Shown one piece after another: positions 21,483-32,243 of a stretch of DNA of 64,000 nucleotides (positions within the stretch are counted from its first letter, which is position 1; the number at the start of each line of letters is the position of its first letter). Origin of the DNA: Echinarachnius parma (Eukaryota; Echinodermata; Echinoidea; Clypeasteroida; Echinarachniidae). The notes beneath the pieces are model-generated. The model saw only the letters and a list, made by a program, of their open reading frames with translations. It had not been told where the DNA came from and made no database searches. The translations under genes were made by a program, and so were the position numbers. The stretch covers positions 62,001-126,000 of the forward strand of contig JBAMJV010002091.1 of assembly GCA_037951105.1 (NCBI GenBank). Reading direction: 5' to 3'.

Positions 21483-21794
21483 GGGGGTGTTTCACAAAGA
21501 TCCTAAGTTGAACTTAACACTAAGTTGGACTTAAAAAGTATGGAAAGCCATTTGTAGCCTTGGAATAACATATATTCCAATGCAAAAATACAAGTATTTT
21601 AGACTTTCATACATTTTACATGAAGAACATGGAATCTACTTGATAAAAGAAAATATTATTATAATTTTAATCAACATTTTATGCCTTTTAAAAGAACTTT
21701 TAAAACATTTTTGCAAAGAAACCAATGGCTTTCCAGAATTTTTAAGTCCAACTTAGAGATAAGTTCAACGTAGGATCTTTGTGAAACACCCCCC
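21483..21794. mobile_element. 312-bp fold-back element 'GGGGGTGTTTCACAAAGATC'
   Basis: The left end GGGGGTGTTTCACAAAGATC and right end GATCTTTGTGAAACACCCCC are inverted repeats, and pairing continues inwards for about 65 bp ('taagttgaacttaacactaa' against 'ttagagataagttcaacgta'), ending with 'aaagccat' / 'atggcttt'. The interior is AT-rich. This is a typical miniature inverted-repeat element; the 'GTTTCACAAAG' end is common in deuterostome repeats. The target duplication is unclear. Confidence 0.85.
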
Positions 21795-21882
21795 TGATCT
21801 TTCTGGACAGTTGGTCTCTGGAGCAGGTTCCATTATTCTGAGACAAGTTTTATACCAGAGATGCGTTTTATTTTTATTTTGA

Positions 21883-21953
21883 GATTGAAAAAGAGCAAAG
21901 AAAATGGGATTCCAACGGGATTGGAGTCCCATTTTCTTTGCTCTTTTTCAATC
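21883..21953. other. 71-bp near-perfect hairpin (33-bp arms, 5-base loop)
   Basis: The left arm 21883-21915 starts GATTGAAAAAGAGCAAAGAA and the right arm 21921-21953 ends TTCTTTGCTCTTTTTCAATC. They pair at 32 of 33 positions (the exception is a T/G) with loop CGGGA. No target duplication or terminal motif marks it as a transposon. It could be a cruciform, a fold-back scar, or a small-RNA hairpin; pairing is more perfect than in most animal miRNA precursors, which argues against a classical miRNA. Confidence 0.9.
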
Positions 21954-22620
21954 ACATTATATATTTTTGGTCAGTTTCTTTATGTTGAATTATTTATTTT
22001 AATTTTATGATGCATCTGAATGTGACTCATCAATGGCGAGACATAACATTTTTGGCAGCAGACAATAAGAGTATTACAAAAACACAACAGCAACAGTGGA
22101 CACCTTCACCACTCACCATGTAGAATCAAGATTTGCTTTCTTTTGCCAATTCATGTAATTTCCACCCGTAAGTATTGATTTCCACTCCTAATTGAGTACA
22201 TGGATATTCCCAAATGTTCAAGACACAAGACAACGATTGCCAAAAATATGTGGAGGTGTTCTGGTCCATTTCCAATTTGACTAGAATTAAACCCCGTTGT
22301 CTGCACTTCATATCGTATAGACTCCCAGATGATCGAAGCACATGAAAATGATTGCTAAATACGAATCTGGATAAAAGTCAGGTGAGAAATTGTCCAGGTA
22401 GTCTGCTCCATTTCAGTTGCCAAAGCACGTTTGCTAAACATAATTCTCCAATGACTCTTCTTTGAGTGAGAATGGAGAAGAGGAAAGCTGGAAAGGGGTT
22501 AACCAGAAATAACAGTTTGTTTTGTAAGATATGAATGTCACCAGGTGGCTGGGAGGGGCTGGGGGGGGGGCCCCAACGTGCTTTCCAACAAAAAATCATG
22601 GTTATGGTAAAAAAGATTAA

Positions 22621-23172
22621 AGTCATACCTGTAAAGTGTCCAAATCCACGGAAATTACTTGGAGCTTCCTAATTTCTCTTCTACCGTGTTGTTTAGCTTA
22701 TGGTAAGAGAAGAATAAAATAGGGTTTGATGTTTTCAAATGTCCCTTTAGTATGAAGATAATTATCATTGAAAATCATTATTCCAAAAGCGTTAATCAAC
22801 GCAATTGAAAAAAAAGTACAATTGTTGTAGCTAAACGCGTCCGCATTGCAGCACGCATGGGAACATTCCGGAGATTGAACTTTGAACCCAGCGAGCACAA
22901 ATTCCATGAATTCTGTACTACGTCTGTAACGTAATCATACACGGGTGCGAATATCTCAAACGGCTAATTATTACTGTGATAAATGTATGGCAGACCATCA
23001 GTATTCGGTGATAAAATATGAACTCAATATTCGTTTTTTTCACTAGGTAAACAGTGTTCGTTTTCTTTCAAACTTTCACAAATCTTTCAATTGTATTTTA
23101 CAATGATATTGATATAGGATTGAAGTCTCAAATGTCATTTTGTGCAATATCTGACACTTTACAGGTATCACT
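22621..23172 (-). mobile_element. 552-bp TTAA element, family c
   Basis: Ends AGTCATACCTGTAAAGTGTC and GACACTTTACAGGTATCACT are inverted repeats with one mismatch in 20, flanked by TTAA (22617-22620, 23173-23176). A close inverted copy lies at 33533-34011 and a diverged one at 45406-45802. Relative to 33533 it has about 74 extra bases near 22872-22947. A 69-codon minus-strand frame (22907-22698) is nearly identical to one in the other copy, which follows from their similarity and is not evidence for a protein. Confidence 0.9.
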
Positions 23173-23251
23173 TTAACTTCTTATTGTGGCAAAATCATAC
23201 AATTTTGGCAAAACGATTGCACAACTGAACCAATGGTTTTGGTCATGGTCA

Positions 23252-23286
23252 CCCCCCCCCCCCCCTCCCCCCCCCCCCCCCCCCCC
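23252..23286 (+). repeat. C14-T-C20 tract
   Basis: Two C runs of 14 (23252-23265) and 20 (23267-23286) separated by one T. The minus-strand frame with a polyglycine stretch across it is an artefact. Confidence 0.95.
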
Positions 23287-23334
23287 ACACTGGCTACTGG
23301 CAAAACAGAACCAATGAAAAATGCAAGGCTCACC

Positions 23335-25740
23335 TGGCTCATTTGCTTGTGAAATATCACTCCATTCTATGTAAATAGATCTATGTAAATAGAATACGGT
23401 AGTGTGAGGAGCCATGCTTAATTGTGCCCATAACTCCTAAATGCATCAATCAATCAAGACTCAGAGCTGCCAACCTCTAGAACATGAATTCAGTACTCTC
23501 AAGGCTCAAAATCAGTAATTTGGGGAAGAAATCAGTAATTTCCTACGCGGCTCTATGAACCTCAAAAACCAGCACTACAACACTGCGCGGACGCGGTGCG
23601 CGCATGATGCAATTAGCTTCGTCACATACTGCATGCCATGCATAGCTGCCAACATTTGGAAGCTCTGGGGTCCCAGATGCTCTCTGGTGCAATCTGAGCC
23701 TATTTTAAGGATCATTTCCCCTCAAATTCAACCCAAGTTTAAAATGGGTAAAAAAAAAAAAAAACAGTCGGTGGAACAATAAATTAGTAAATTAAAAGAA
23801 AGTAAAAATATATCAAGGTATCAACATCATTTTCAGAAAAGGAAGGGGGTAAAGGGAGAGAGGGAATGATGAGTTGCCCTAAATAGAAAATCAAATAACA
23901 GTCTACAACAATAAAATAACCAGAAAAGTTTAAGAAGTTGATTTATTTCTGATACGCCCCAAGCTTATCCTTTGTAGCCTACGGCTACGCTGATAAATAA
24001 AACAAGACAAATAAAAAAATTCACAGGATAAACATGATAAACAACAATAAAAAATAATATAGGGAGCCCCTAAATGTAGTGCTAGGATAAGGGTTCGGGT
24101 TCGGTTGTCCAAGTTAGCGATCAAAAATAATTTACACCACTAAAAACTAAGTTTAAACCACAAAAATACTGATTTCAAAATCATAGTTGTGCGACTACAT
24201 CACCATCACTAGGCATCAGTACACACCCTGCATTTCCCCTACAACTCCAGGCATAGTAAACTATGCTGACTGGGTATGCCTGCAGGGAGGGCTTGAAAAT
24301 GCCGACATCTGTCCAATTTATTGGCGATAAATGTAACATAAATCATGAATTCAAACAAAATAAACTATTACAAACAATAACAGATACCTTATCTTCCTGA
24401 TTCTGCAAACTTTTATGTCCATTTCTCTTGCATAAATATGATTTTAGATCTTTTCATGACAGCTATCTGCCGATTCGCACGTGTTTTTACTAGCTGCCTG
24501 TGTAGTATAGATATGCCTAATATTTATGCATTGCAATATGCACAACACATTACATGCGGGTGTGTACTATGTGTAAGTACATCTATTGGCATGGCGTGTG
24601 CGCCACGTTGTTTTCTTGAAATGATTTGAGACGGGAGAGACGAGGAGAGACTAGTGTGAGAAGGGAGAGGAGAAGAGAGACTGTGTGTGTGTGATAAGTA
24701 CATTAGTGCGTGTGTGCCATCGCGATCGCACGGAGCACAAATAGAAATGCATAGACGGTAGTGCATTATCGGATTTCCCAAAATCCGTAACATTTCAGCG
24801 CCATTCCGTACTCCCGTAATTGTTGTCAATTTCCGTACCAATTACGGAAAATCCGTACTAGTTGGCAGCTCTGAAGACTGTCTTCTAAACTTCTAAAATA
24901 GGAACATTTTCTTACCAATCGGTATGATATTCCAACATCATTGTCTCTTGAACGTGATCTGTTCGGTTCATTACTTTTTTGGTTCACTAAACTTTGTCAC
25001 TTTACACACACCAGTTCCATTTGATTGTCAAATATCACTCCATTCTATGTAAATATGGAGTGTAGAGTCATGCTCAATTGTGCTTGTTACTCCTAAATGC
25101 ATCAATCAATCAATCAATCAATACTGTCTTCTGAACTGCTACAATTTGCACTCTGTAGTAATATTTTCTTCAAACCAATCTCTTACCTAAAGTAAATGTA
25201 GATGTAATATTCTAACATAATCTCCAATTCTCTCCCTATTAATTCCTTCAAAAATGTGATCCGCTTGGTTAACTATTTTGGGAGTTCACCGAAATATGTC
25301 ACTGGTGTACACACCATTTAGATTCAATCGTCAAATATCACTCCATTCTATGTAAATACAAAGTGAAGAGCCATGCTCAATTGTGCTTGTAAAATTCACG
25401 GATTGATCATCATCTAAGAAGATCTTTTAAACTTACTTCTCTCTCAAGAAAAAGATTCCTTCAAAGCTCTTTTTAAAAGTAGATATTATTCAATACCTAT
25501 TCATTCACACCCCCCCCCCCCCCCTCCCGAACAATATGACATTTGCAGATCTATGCTAGTTGTTCAACTCATTATTTTTTGTTGGTTCACCAAAAATTGT
25601 CACTTCACACACAATTTCGATTTGATTATCAAATATCACTCCATTCTGTGTAAATACAGAGTGAAGAGAGTCATGCTCAATCGTGCCTGTAACTCCCCCA
25701 TTCATCTGTCAATCATTGTCAGCGACCTTCTAAATTAACG
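23335..25740. repeat. tandem array, about 300-bp unit, 4 copies
   Basis: 'aaatatcactccattctatg' followed by 'taaata' stands near 23351, 25029, 25330 and (as 'ctgtg') 25628; each is followed by 'gccatgctcaattgtgc..taactcc' and 'catcaatcaatc'. Unit spacing is about 300 bp once the 1.4-kb insertion at 23462-24873 is removed. A C15 run is at 25510-25524. Confidence 0.85.
23462..24873. mobile_element. 1.4-kb TIR element with 6-bp target duplication AAGACT
   Basis: Perfect 13-bp inverted termini CAGAGCTGCCAAC / GTTGGCAGCTCTG are flanked by AAGACT on both sides (23456-23461, 24874-24879). The tandem unit at about 25119-25140 ('caatactgtcttctgaac') shows the uninterrupted target. Near the right end 'ttccgtaccaattacggaaa' is a palindrome-like subterminal motif, and 'cgtccgta'-type words recur; near 23640 'agctgccaacatttggaagc' repeats the terminus. 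No transposase frame was found. Termini and duplication length link it to 8111-8960. Confidence 0.9.
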
Positions 25741-25744
25741 TCCC

Positions 25745-26400
25745 CTGTCTGAACAAACATTTGTGTAATGGTTCATTGTCAGAGGTTATTCCAGTACATT
25801 TCACCCCTCATAAGAATGAAGAGACTCACTGCCTAACACCCCTTTCATGCTGCACTGATTTTCATCAGATGCGTCCGGACGCATCTGATAAAACGGCCAC
25901 TCTGAATGGCGTAGAGGAGAAATATCAGGGGAAATAGGCGATGAAATTATGCTGCTCAAGAGCAGAAGAAATTCTCTTTCTGTCTGTGTGACTCCTATCG
26001 GTATATTTCATCAGTGTTTTTTTTAATCATATAGAGGCACTCTGAAAAGGGTATGAGACTGGGTATCAGTCTAATAACCTGCCCACAGAGACCAAAATCC
26101 CCTTTAAAACTGCATTCTCCCGAGTCCTGTCTAAACAAATATTTGTGCAAAGGTTCACTGTCACAGGTCAATTCTTCAGGAAAGGTTATTCCAGTATAAG
26201 AGAAGGAAGATGATCTCTGAACAATCATAAAGTATCAGTCTAGATAACCTGCCAATAGAGACCACTTGTCAATAAATACCAAATCCTCTGTAAAACTTGA
26301 TTGCCTGTCTAAACAAAATATTTGTTAAAAGGTTTATTGTCACGGTTCAATTCTTCAGAAGAGGTTATTCCAGTACATTTAACCTCCCAAAAGAAGAAAA
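25745..26400. repeat. decayed tandem repeat, about 180-bp unit, 3 copies
   Basis: 'tgtctaaacaaatatttgtg' with 'aaaggttcactgtcacaggt' and 'ggttattccagta' occurs near 25747, 26127 and 26308; the first copy is furthest diverged and is separated by the palindrome-bearing stretch at 25840-25960. Confidence 0.65.
25864..25889. other. 26-bp perfect palindrome
   Basis: ATCAGATGCGTCC is followed immediately by its reverse complement GGACGCATCTGAT, with no spacer. One mismatch further out, TT/AA pairs continue. It stands alone in an otherwise unstructured, AT-rich stretch. Candidates are a recombinase-type or dimeric protein site, or the centre of a lost fold-back element. Confidence 0.9.
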
Positions 26401-27160
26401 AGAAGAAACAGAAGAAATGAATTAATTAAAGAAATGAATTGATCCCTGTTATCTGATCAGTACTTAGTGTTAGCCAATCACCTGCATATAAAGACCCCTT
26501 GCCTGCAAAGACCAAAAGCTTCTAAAACAAACAAACATTTACAGTATAGTGTACATACCATTAGTTAGTGTAAGGACCGGCACATTCTCAATGATCAATA
26601 TAAAGACAAACATTTTCAACTTCTCCTTTTAAGAGGAAGGCTTAATTTTGGTATCTCTTGAATATGTCGATATACTAAATGACACTTTTATCTTTCAATC
26701 TTGATCCATTGCAAAGTGGGAGTAAATTTAAATGTTTAGTTGGGCTCAGTCCTCTAAATGTCTAAAATACGCTTCATTTAAATTACATGAATCATCTATC
26801 TCAAGTCGGGGTGACTCATGAAACGTACTGCACGTACGTCCGCCATCACGAAAAGAAGAGAAAAAAAAGGCAACAGGAAAGTCACATTTGTAACATTTTT
26901 GTGCATCGCAATTTGAATTTGACACCTTCATGCATATGAACAAACATAACACATCGGAAATTAACCATTAAAGTTACCTTTTTCTTCTCTCTCTTTCTCA
27001 ACCCTTCCTAGTTCGTAAGTCTATTTTTACACGTCGCGTCTAGACGACTCCTAGGGACCGCATTAGAGGGTTGATGGGAGCATGATCGAGACACCTGTTT
27101 CCGAGCTCAAGACACATTATTATTCTCCAACTCCTAATCTCAAGTACATTTATTCCCCCT
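26401..27160. other. single-copy AT-rich stretch
   Basis: No tandem structure, element ends or supported gene seen. A CpG-containing pocket lies at 27030-27075. Confidence 0.4.
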
Positions 27161-27163
27161 TAA

Positions 27164-27546
27164 AGGAATCTAGTAACATTGTCCTAATCCTCAAAATTTA
27201 CTTGGAACTCGAGCGGTTCTCTCAAATCTTGTTGTATTCGTATTAACAATAGAAGCATGGGACAGGTTTCGGTTTTTCAAATTTCCCTTTCATTAAAAAG
27301 ATATTTACGATTGAAGTGTTCATACTTTAAACTATCCACTGGATAGTCATAACCGTGTACAACGTAAGTGCAATGAGTTAGTGAATATCACTTTGCATTT
27401 TCGCTTATTGCTCGGCCATATAACATCCATTTAACGTGAAATTTTCACACATTACTCAGTGGACATAACAGATCACAACAATATACATTGTATCAACCAC
27501 TCATCACTTTCTGCACAATCATGTCAACAGAAGTTACTAGATCCCT
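27164..27546 (+). mobile_element. 383-bp TTAA element, family b
   Basis: Starts AGGAATCTAGTAACATTGTC, ends GTTACTAGATCCCT, with TTAA at 27160-27163 and 27547-27550. Typical inner words are 'acaatagaagcatgggacag', 'caaatttccctttcattaaa', 'agatatttacgattgaagtg', 'ctcggccatataac' and 'tgaaattttcacacatta'. Five further full-length copies occur in the window. Confidence 0.9.
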
Positions 27547-27789
27547 TTAAAAAGTCTAAATCACATTTTTCTCTTTATTTGGCAGTCTATGAGCAATTTC
27601 TCCCCCCCTTCAAACTCTCAGTCCCAATATCCTGAAACGGACGACAGTTCTCGTTTCTGCCCGCAACGTGAAAAATGTCTCCGCGTCTCTCCATCACGTC
27701 TAATCAATTCGTGGAATTCCCGGGGCGAGCGTTAATCCCAATCTATAATGCGGGTACAAATCACGACCACCTGAAGTTACCCCCCTTCA

Positions 27790-28020
27790 TCCCTAACTCC
27801 TACAACTTAAAATGTTAATAACTATCCTTTTCATACCAAAATCCTAAATATAGGCCGTTTTAGAATGCTGTACAACCTCAAATGTTAATAACTAACCTTT
27901 TCATACCAAAGTCTAATGAGCTGTTTTAGAATGGTGCACTTTCAAATTACTGTTGATATCTATCCTTTTCATATCTGAGTTCTATAAAGTATAAACTGTT
28001 CCAGAAATGATGTCAAGGGT
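27790..28020. repeat. tandem repeat, about 67-bp unit, 3 copies
   Basis: 'atgttaataactatcctttt' plus 'cataccaaa' recurs near 27812 and 27879, with a diverged copy near 27949; each is followed by 'gttttagaatg.tg'. Confidence 0.75.
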
Positions 28021-28154
28021 TTGGTACAGTATGTCCTTTTCTGATTGCCTACAGGTCTTCGTTATTGATTCCAAGGCATTCAAACTGTTTATGGTACCCC
28101 CCCCCCCAAAAAAAAAAAATAAATAAATTAAAAAAATAAAAAAATAAAAAATAA

Positions 28155-28690
28155 AGGGGTAGTTTAGTTTTGGTAAGGCTGAACTTTAGTAGCCAAAACC
28201 TGCACAGTAACATTATAAACTAATAGTTATAACTCCACCATGCTCGAAAGGTATACAACATTACAAAGGACTAAGTAAAAAGCCTGTTATCATTCAAAAA
28301 GAGCCATTAAAACACAAGAGGGCGCTTTATAAAAAGGCATTGGTTTCAACCATTTTTCATACAAAATTATGCATGTGATGTTTTATTGATATAATGATTA
28401 AATAGCGAGATCATCAACAACTATTTAAAAAACGCTTTTGAACATTTTTGAAAAAGTGCAAGCATTTTAAAAAAATTTTCTAAAAATCATCTAATTATTT
28501 GGGCCCCAAATAATTATAAGATCCGATATATTTATTGATATTTCAGCCGTTTCTGGGTCGATTTTGACCAAATAAAGTTTATTCTGTCATTAAAATTGCA
28601 TGTTCTCTCAAATTCGACACTCAGTTTTTCATTACCTCACAAAAAAATTGTGATGTGCAGCGCCCTCTCTACCAAAACTAAACTACCCCT
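28155..28690 (+). mobile_element. 536-bp TTAA element, family a
   Basis: Starts AGGGGTAGTTTAGTTTTGG, ends CCAAAACTAAACTACCCCT; TTAA follows at 28691-28694 and ATAA (decayed TTAA) precedes. Closely similar to 15388-15923 and the same length. It is preceded by a C11/A12 tract and an A-rich stretch (28097-28150). Confidence 0.88.
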
Positions 28691-28794
28691 TTAACACAAA
28701 ATTAAAAATTAAAAATACAAAATACAAACAAAAAATGAAAAAATGAAAAGAAAAGAAAAGAATAATTATAATAACTGTAATTCTTTCCCTGCAG

Positions 28795-28860
28795 TCTCTC
28801 CATATGAAAAGCATGTACATCTTGAGCACTACATCTCTACTCCTACTGTTCCTCTGTGAT
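28795..28860 (+). CDS. candidate first coding exon: signal peptide of a small secreted protein
   Basis: A pyrimidine-rich acceptor 'ttctttccctgcag' is followed by 9 bases, then ATG at 28804 and 19 codons (MKSMYILSTTSLLLLFLCD) up to a strong donor GTGAGT at 28861. The peptide is a textbook signal sequence: lysine near the start, a run of leucines and a cysteine before the likely cleavage site. The exon would contain the end of the 5' leader, so a further upstream exon is expected. The donor leaves phase 0, and plus-strand exons at 32244-32300 and 32403 are open in the matching phase. This is prediction from sequence only; splice signals of this quality also occur by chance in 64 kb. Confidence 0.42.
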
Positions 28861-29432
28861 GTGAGTCAGCAAGTTTGTTTCAACATCTTATTTTTGAATG
28901 ACGTTTATGTTTATTGGATTTATGAAGGACATAAATATGTAGATAACTGAGAAAAGTGAGACTCTATTGAATGACTTGAATTTTGTGATAAATGTTTATC
29001 TTAGATAGAATGTCTTAAAGTAAAATTATGCAATTTACACAGAGAAACTCAAAGAACAACAATTTCAGCACACATTATAACCCCTTCTTCTTTTAAAAAC
29101 TTTATATTATTTGATTTATTCATTTTCAAAGTTTCCTCAAAGTAAAATAACATGTTTTTACAACTTATTTGTGAAACAATTCTACTGGACAGTTCTAATC
29201 CACCAAATGTCAAGGTGAAAGCATATCCCCTGTGTCTTCCTCTTCAATTTCCCCTCATCAATTACAAACTTAATGATTTGTTTATTGCAATTAATTGCAC
29301 TGGACAGAGTTTTTTAAAACTACATTTGTAAATGTCAGGGTAATTAAGGTGTGTCTTCTTTTTTTCTTTTTTTTTGGCGGGGGAGGCACACAATTGAAAC
29401 AAAGACATTCAACGACTTTTGGGGGACCTATA

Positions 29433-29648
29433 CCGTAAAACTTCGCCTATAGGCGCTACTATCTCACAATATTAGCAGGTATTAATCAACAGCCCCAGCC
29501 GCGTCCACAAGGATCTAGTATAATGAATATGTATCTAGCCCTTTGTCAACGATCTTCGAGCAGGTCTTAATGAATATTCATGATAGCATAATCATGTAAA
29601 GTTGAGACAACCCTATTGAACCGGTACCGCCTACGTTATTCGTACGGT
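29433..29648. mobile_element. possible TA-flanked element, CCGTA ends, decayed
   Basis: TA|CCGTAAAACTTCGCCTATAGG on the left and ..GCCTACGTTATTCGTACGG|TA on the right are partly inverted. CCGTA-type ends with TA duplication recall the clear element at 41578-42181. 'cgcctataggcg' is a 12-bp palindrome. The match is imperfect, hence the modest confidence. Confidence 0.4.
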
Positions 29649-29884
29649 ATTCCAAGTCCCAACCCAACGCCCACAAGAATATGAGTAAGATTTTCTGATT
29701 TTCACAAGTTGACTTTGATAATTGTGTGTGTACATTATCTTCTTTCTTTAATTTAAGCAAGTTGTGAAAAACCTATTACTAAGAAATAATATTTTTGTTC
29801 ATTTCCCTTCAACCGTTTTTTTTTTAAACAATAATTCTAAGTTTGTTTATTGACCAATGATTTGTTTCCCTTTTCTCCTTTTAA

Positions 29885-30272
29885 AGGGATCTAGTAACTT
29901 TGTTGAGATGTGCAAAAACTGATGAATGGTTGATGCAATGTATACTGTTGTTATCTCATATGTCCTCAGGGTATTGTGTGAAAATTTCAGGTCAAATGGA
30001 CAATGTATGGCCAAGTAATGAGCGAAAATGCAAAGTGATATTGGGTGATATTCACCAACTCACTGCATTCACTTTGTACAGGGATGAAAATCTCGCCCGG
30101 AGATTTTCTTATCTAAATACTTCAATCATACATATCTTTGTAATGAAAGGGAAATTTGAAAAACCGAAAGCTGTCCCATGATTTTATTGTTAATACGAAT
30201 ACAACAAGGTATAAAGGAACCGCTAGAATTACAATTTTATTTTGAGGATTTGGACAATGTTACTAAGTCCCT
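29885..30272 (-). mobile_element. 388-bp TTAA element, family b, inverted
   Basis: TTAA at 29881-29884 and 30273-30276; ends AGGGATCTAGTAACTTTG and GACAATGTTACTAAGTCCCT. A plus-strand frame of 93 codons inside it is an accident of the repeat. It carries a small palindrome 'aaaatctcgcccggagattt' also present in the copy at 60608-60985. Confidence 0.9.
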
Positions 30273-30779
30273 TTAACTAAATAACACTTATTAAAGAACA
30301 CTTTATTATTTAAGATGTTCATATTTATTCAAATCACACTGGACAGATGTAATCTACAAAATGTCAGGGTCAAATCACATCCCTTGCATCTTCCTTATCA
30401 ATTTCCCCTTAACAATTACAATTGTGGCAAGTTTTTACAAGTTGTCACCAAAAGATTTGTTGATTTCAATTAATTGCGCCGGACAGAGATTTATCAAACT
30501 AAAATGTCAAGGCAAAATTGTGTGTCAACAATTATAATCTAGACATACATGTTTAACTACTCCTACTCCTATATATATCCTCCAACGCAGCAAATTTTAT
30601 GTAACTTGTTATCTTGGACGTATGACTTGACCTTTTTTCTTTAATCATCTTGAGATGTTTCTGTTTATGGTCTCTTCTCCTTCAATTTCCTTGATACAAA
30701 TGCTAGTTGTTGAGAAAAATTGTTTTAATTGTGTTGAGCCATGTTCATTATTTTCTCCTGGATAGAGATACAGTAGCCT

Positions 30780-30905
30780 GCAATAAAATGTAAAGCTACG
30801 AGGCATAATTATGAGAACCACTAGAGCTGTAAAAGAGTTTAGTTGTTTTAGACAAAATCACAGTTACTAGATCCCTTTTTAATAAAGGGATAAAAGGGAT
30901 CTAGT
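30780..30905 (-). mobile_element. remnant ends of family b, back to back
   Basis: 'gttactagatcccttttta' is followed after a few bases by 'aaaagggatctagtaatgat', so two family-b termini face each other. The left one continues for about 90 bp as a diverged family-b end ('gcataattatgagaaccact'); the right one fades within about 20 bp. Confidence 0.6.
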
Positions 30906-31030
30906 AATGATCCCGGCAAAGAAGAAGAAGTATGATAAACTTTTCTCTACAAAACTCTTTTTAAATCCAAACATAGGGAAACTGATCTTCAGATATAAAT
31001 TTGTGTAATGTAATGTATTATCTTTTGCAG

Positions 31031-31123
31031 TTTCAGCACCTTATTGCTGACCAATTCAGCTGGAGAGCGATGACCACCTCATGTGTCCTAAGAAGGGAGC
31101 TACTAAGTCTAAGTTTAAGTTAG
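31031..31123 (+). CDS. alternative candidate terminal exon (weak)
   Basis: 'tattatcttttgcag' is a fair acceptor. The next 30 codons are open in the phase left by the donor at 28861 and end at TAG 31121. The predicted residues (F-Q-H-L-I-A-D-Q-F-S-W-R then ..V-L-R-R-E-L-L..) match nothing I know. If used, it would replace the exons at 32244 and 32403. Thirty open codons are expected by chance about one time in four. Confidence 0.15.
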   Translation, partial: FQHLIADQFSWRAMTTSCVLRRELLSLSLS

Positions 31124-31541
31124 TACTGTTTGCAATGGAGATATACTGTATCATGCCTGAACTTACCTTTTGTTTTGGTGACTTTGAACCAAATGAGTAG
31201 CGATCAATAATTTTTGAGGGTTCAGCAAATTATCTGTACATGGAAAAATTAAAAAATGCAAAATGAGAATTAAAATTCTGTATTAAAATGAGATTAAAAG
31301 ATATCACATCAAATTTTAAAAATACAATCAACAATTTTGCTCAAGCTGAAATTATGAGGCTATTTAACAGTTCTAACAGTTCGTCCTTTGATTCAGCCTT
31401 TTTAAAGTGGGTTGGAGCTGGTCGATTGCACATTTATGGCTTGCCTGACATTGTTTATAACCATTACTCATGATAATGAATAGCTGTGACGTCACACTTC
31501 TGTACTCTATCTTTATTTAATCCTCACACACGTTTCGCATA

Positions 31542-31926
31542 CTGTATTTGCTGGTGTATTAACCGCACCTTTTTCCATACAGAAGAACTTGAATAAATGG
31601 GGGAGCAGTTAATACACAGAGATAGAGAAACATATCAGGAAAATACCACATGGCTATAATATCACTTTATGTGGAGTGAAAAGCTTGATGGGCTTTTCTG
31701 TTATGAATTGAACTCAAATCAGAAACAAGTATGTGACTTGTGCTGTTGTTGCTGTTTTGTGTACTATAAAGTTTCCAAAGTTAGAGGCAAATCATGGAAT
31801 TTGATTATAGTGCTATGATTCCCAGCACAGTTTTATTATCCAGAAAAAGTTTTTCCTCTTCAATGACAATCCAAAGTTGGGGGTGCGGTTAATACACAGG
31901 TGCAGTTTATACACCGGCAAACATGG
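31542..31926. mobile_element. 385-bp TA-flanked element, 'TATTTGCTGGTGTATTAACC' arms
   Basis: The left end CTGTATTTGCTGGTGTATTA and right end ..TATACACCGGCAAACATGG are inverted repeats, with TA at 31540-31541 and 31927-31928. 'ggtgcggttaatacacag' is repeated near the right end. It is a longer relative of the fold-back at 10520-10673; the interior shows no frame. Confidence 0.75.
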
Positions 31927-32243
31927 TAGCTCAAAGCAAGATCAAGTATACAGTAGCTTCAAGATAAAGGATGCAACAAACGGCTTGTGTTTAACAAGAC
32001 AACCTAGAATCTAGTTAGCAATCGGGCCTGTTTCCGCTTAACACTATTTTCAGGAAAGGTTTGTCACTTTTGGAGTTGCCGAAAATAGGCGACGGAAGCG
32101 GGGAATTGGGTCGGCCGTATTAAGGCTTATGTTCGCAGGATATATAGGGTTCTAGGTCATTGTGACTGAACACATATCACATGTATCCACGTTTCTCACA
32201 CTATTCACAATCTGTGTCTAATTTTGTCTCCATTGCTCTCCAG

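Larger units (their letters stand above)
29180..30515. repeat. paired 165-bp direct repeat (29180-29345 and 30345-30515)
   Basis: Both segments have 'ctggacag.t.taatc.ac.aaatgtcagg', 'cttcaatttccccty', 'caattaca' and 'ttgcaattaattgc..ggacagag' in order. Between them lie two insertions (29433-29648, 29885-30272) and single-copy sequence, so this is probably a tandem pair pushed apart by insertions. Confidence 0.6.

Noticed and set aside
21883-21953. Calling the hairpin a miRNA gene
   Set aside because: Arms are almost perfectly paired with a 5-base loop, unlike usual animal precursors, and no mature-miRNA sequence is recognised.
29900-30181. 93-codon plus-strand frame
   Set aside because: It lies wholly within a family-b TTAA element; the other copies do not keep it open.
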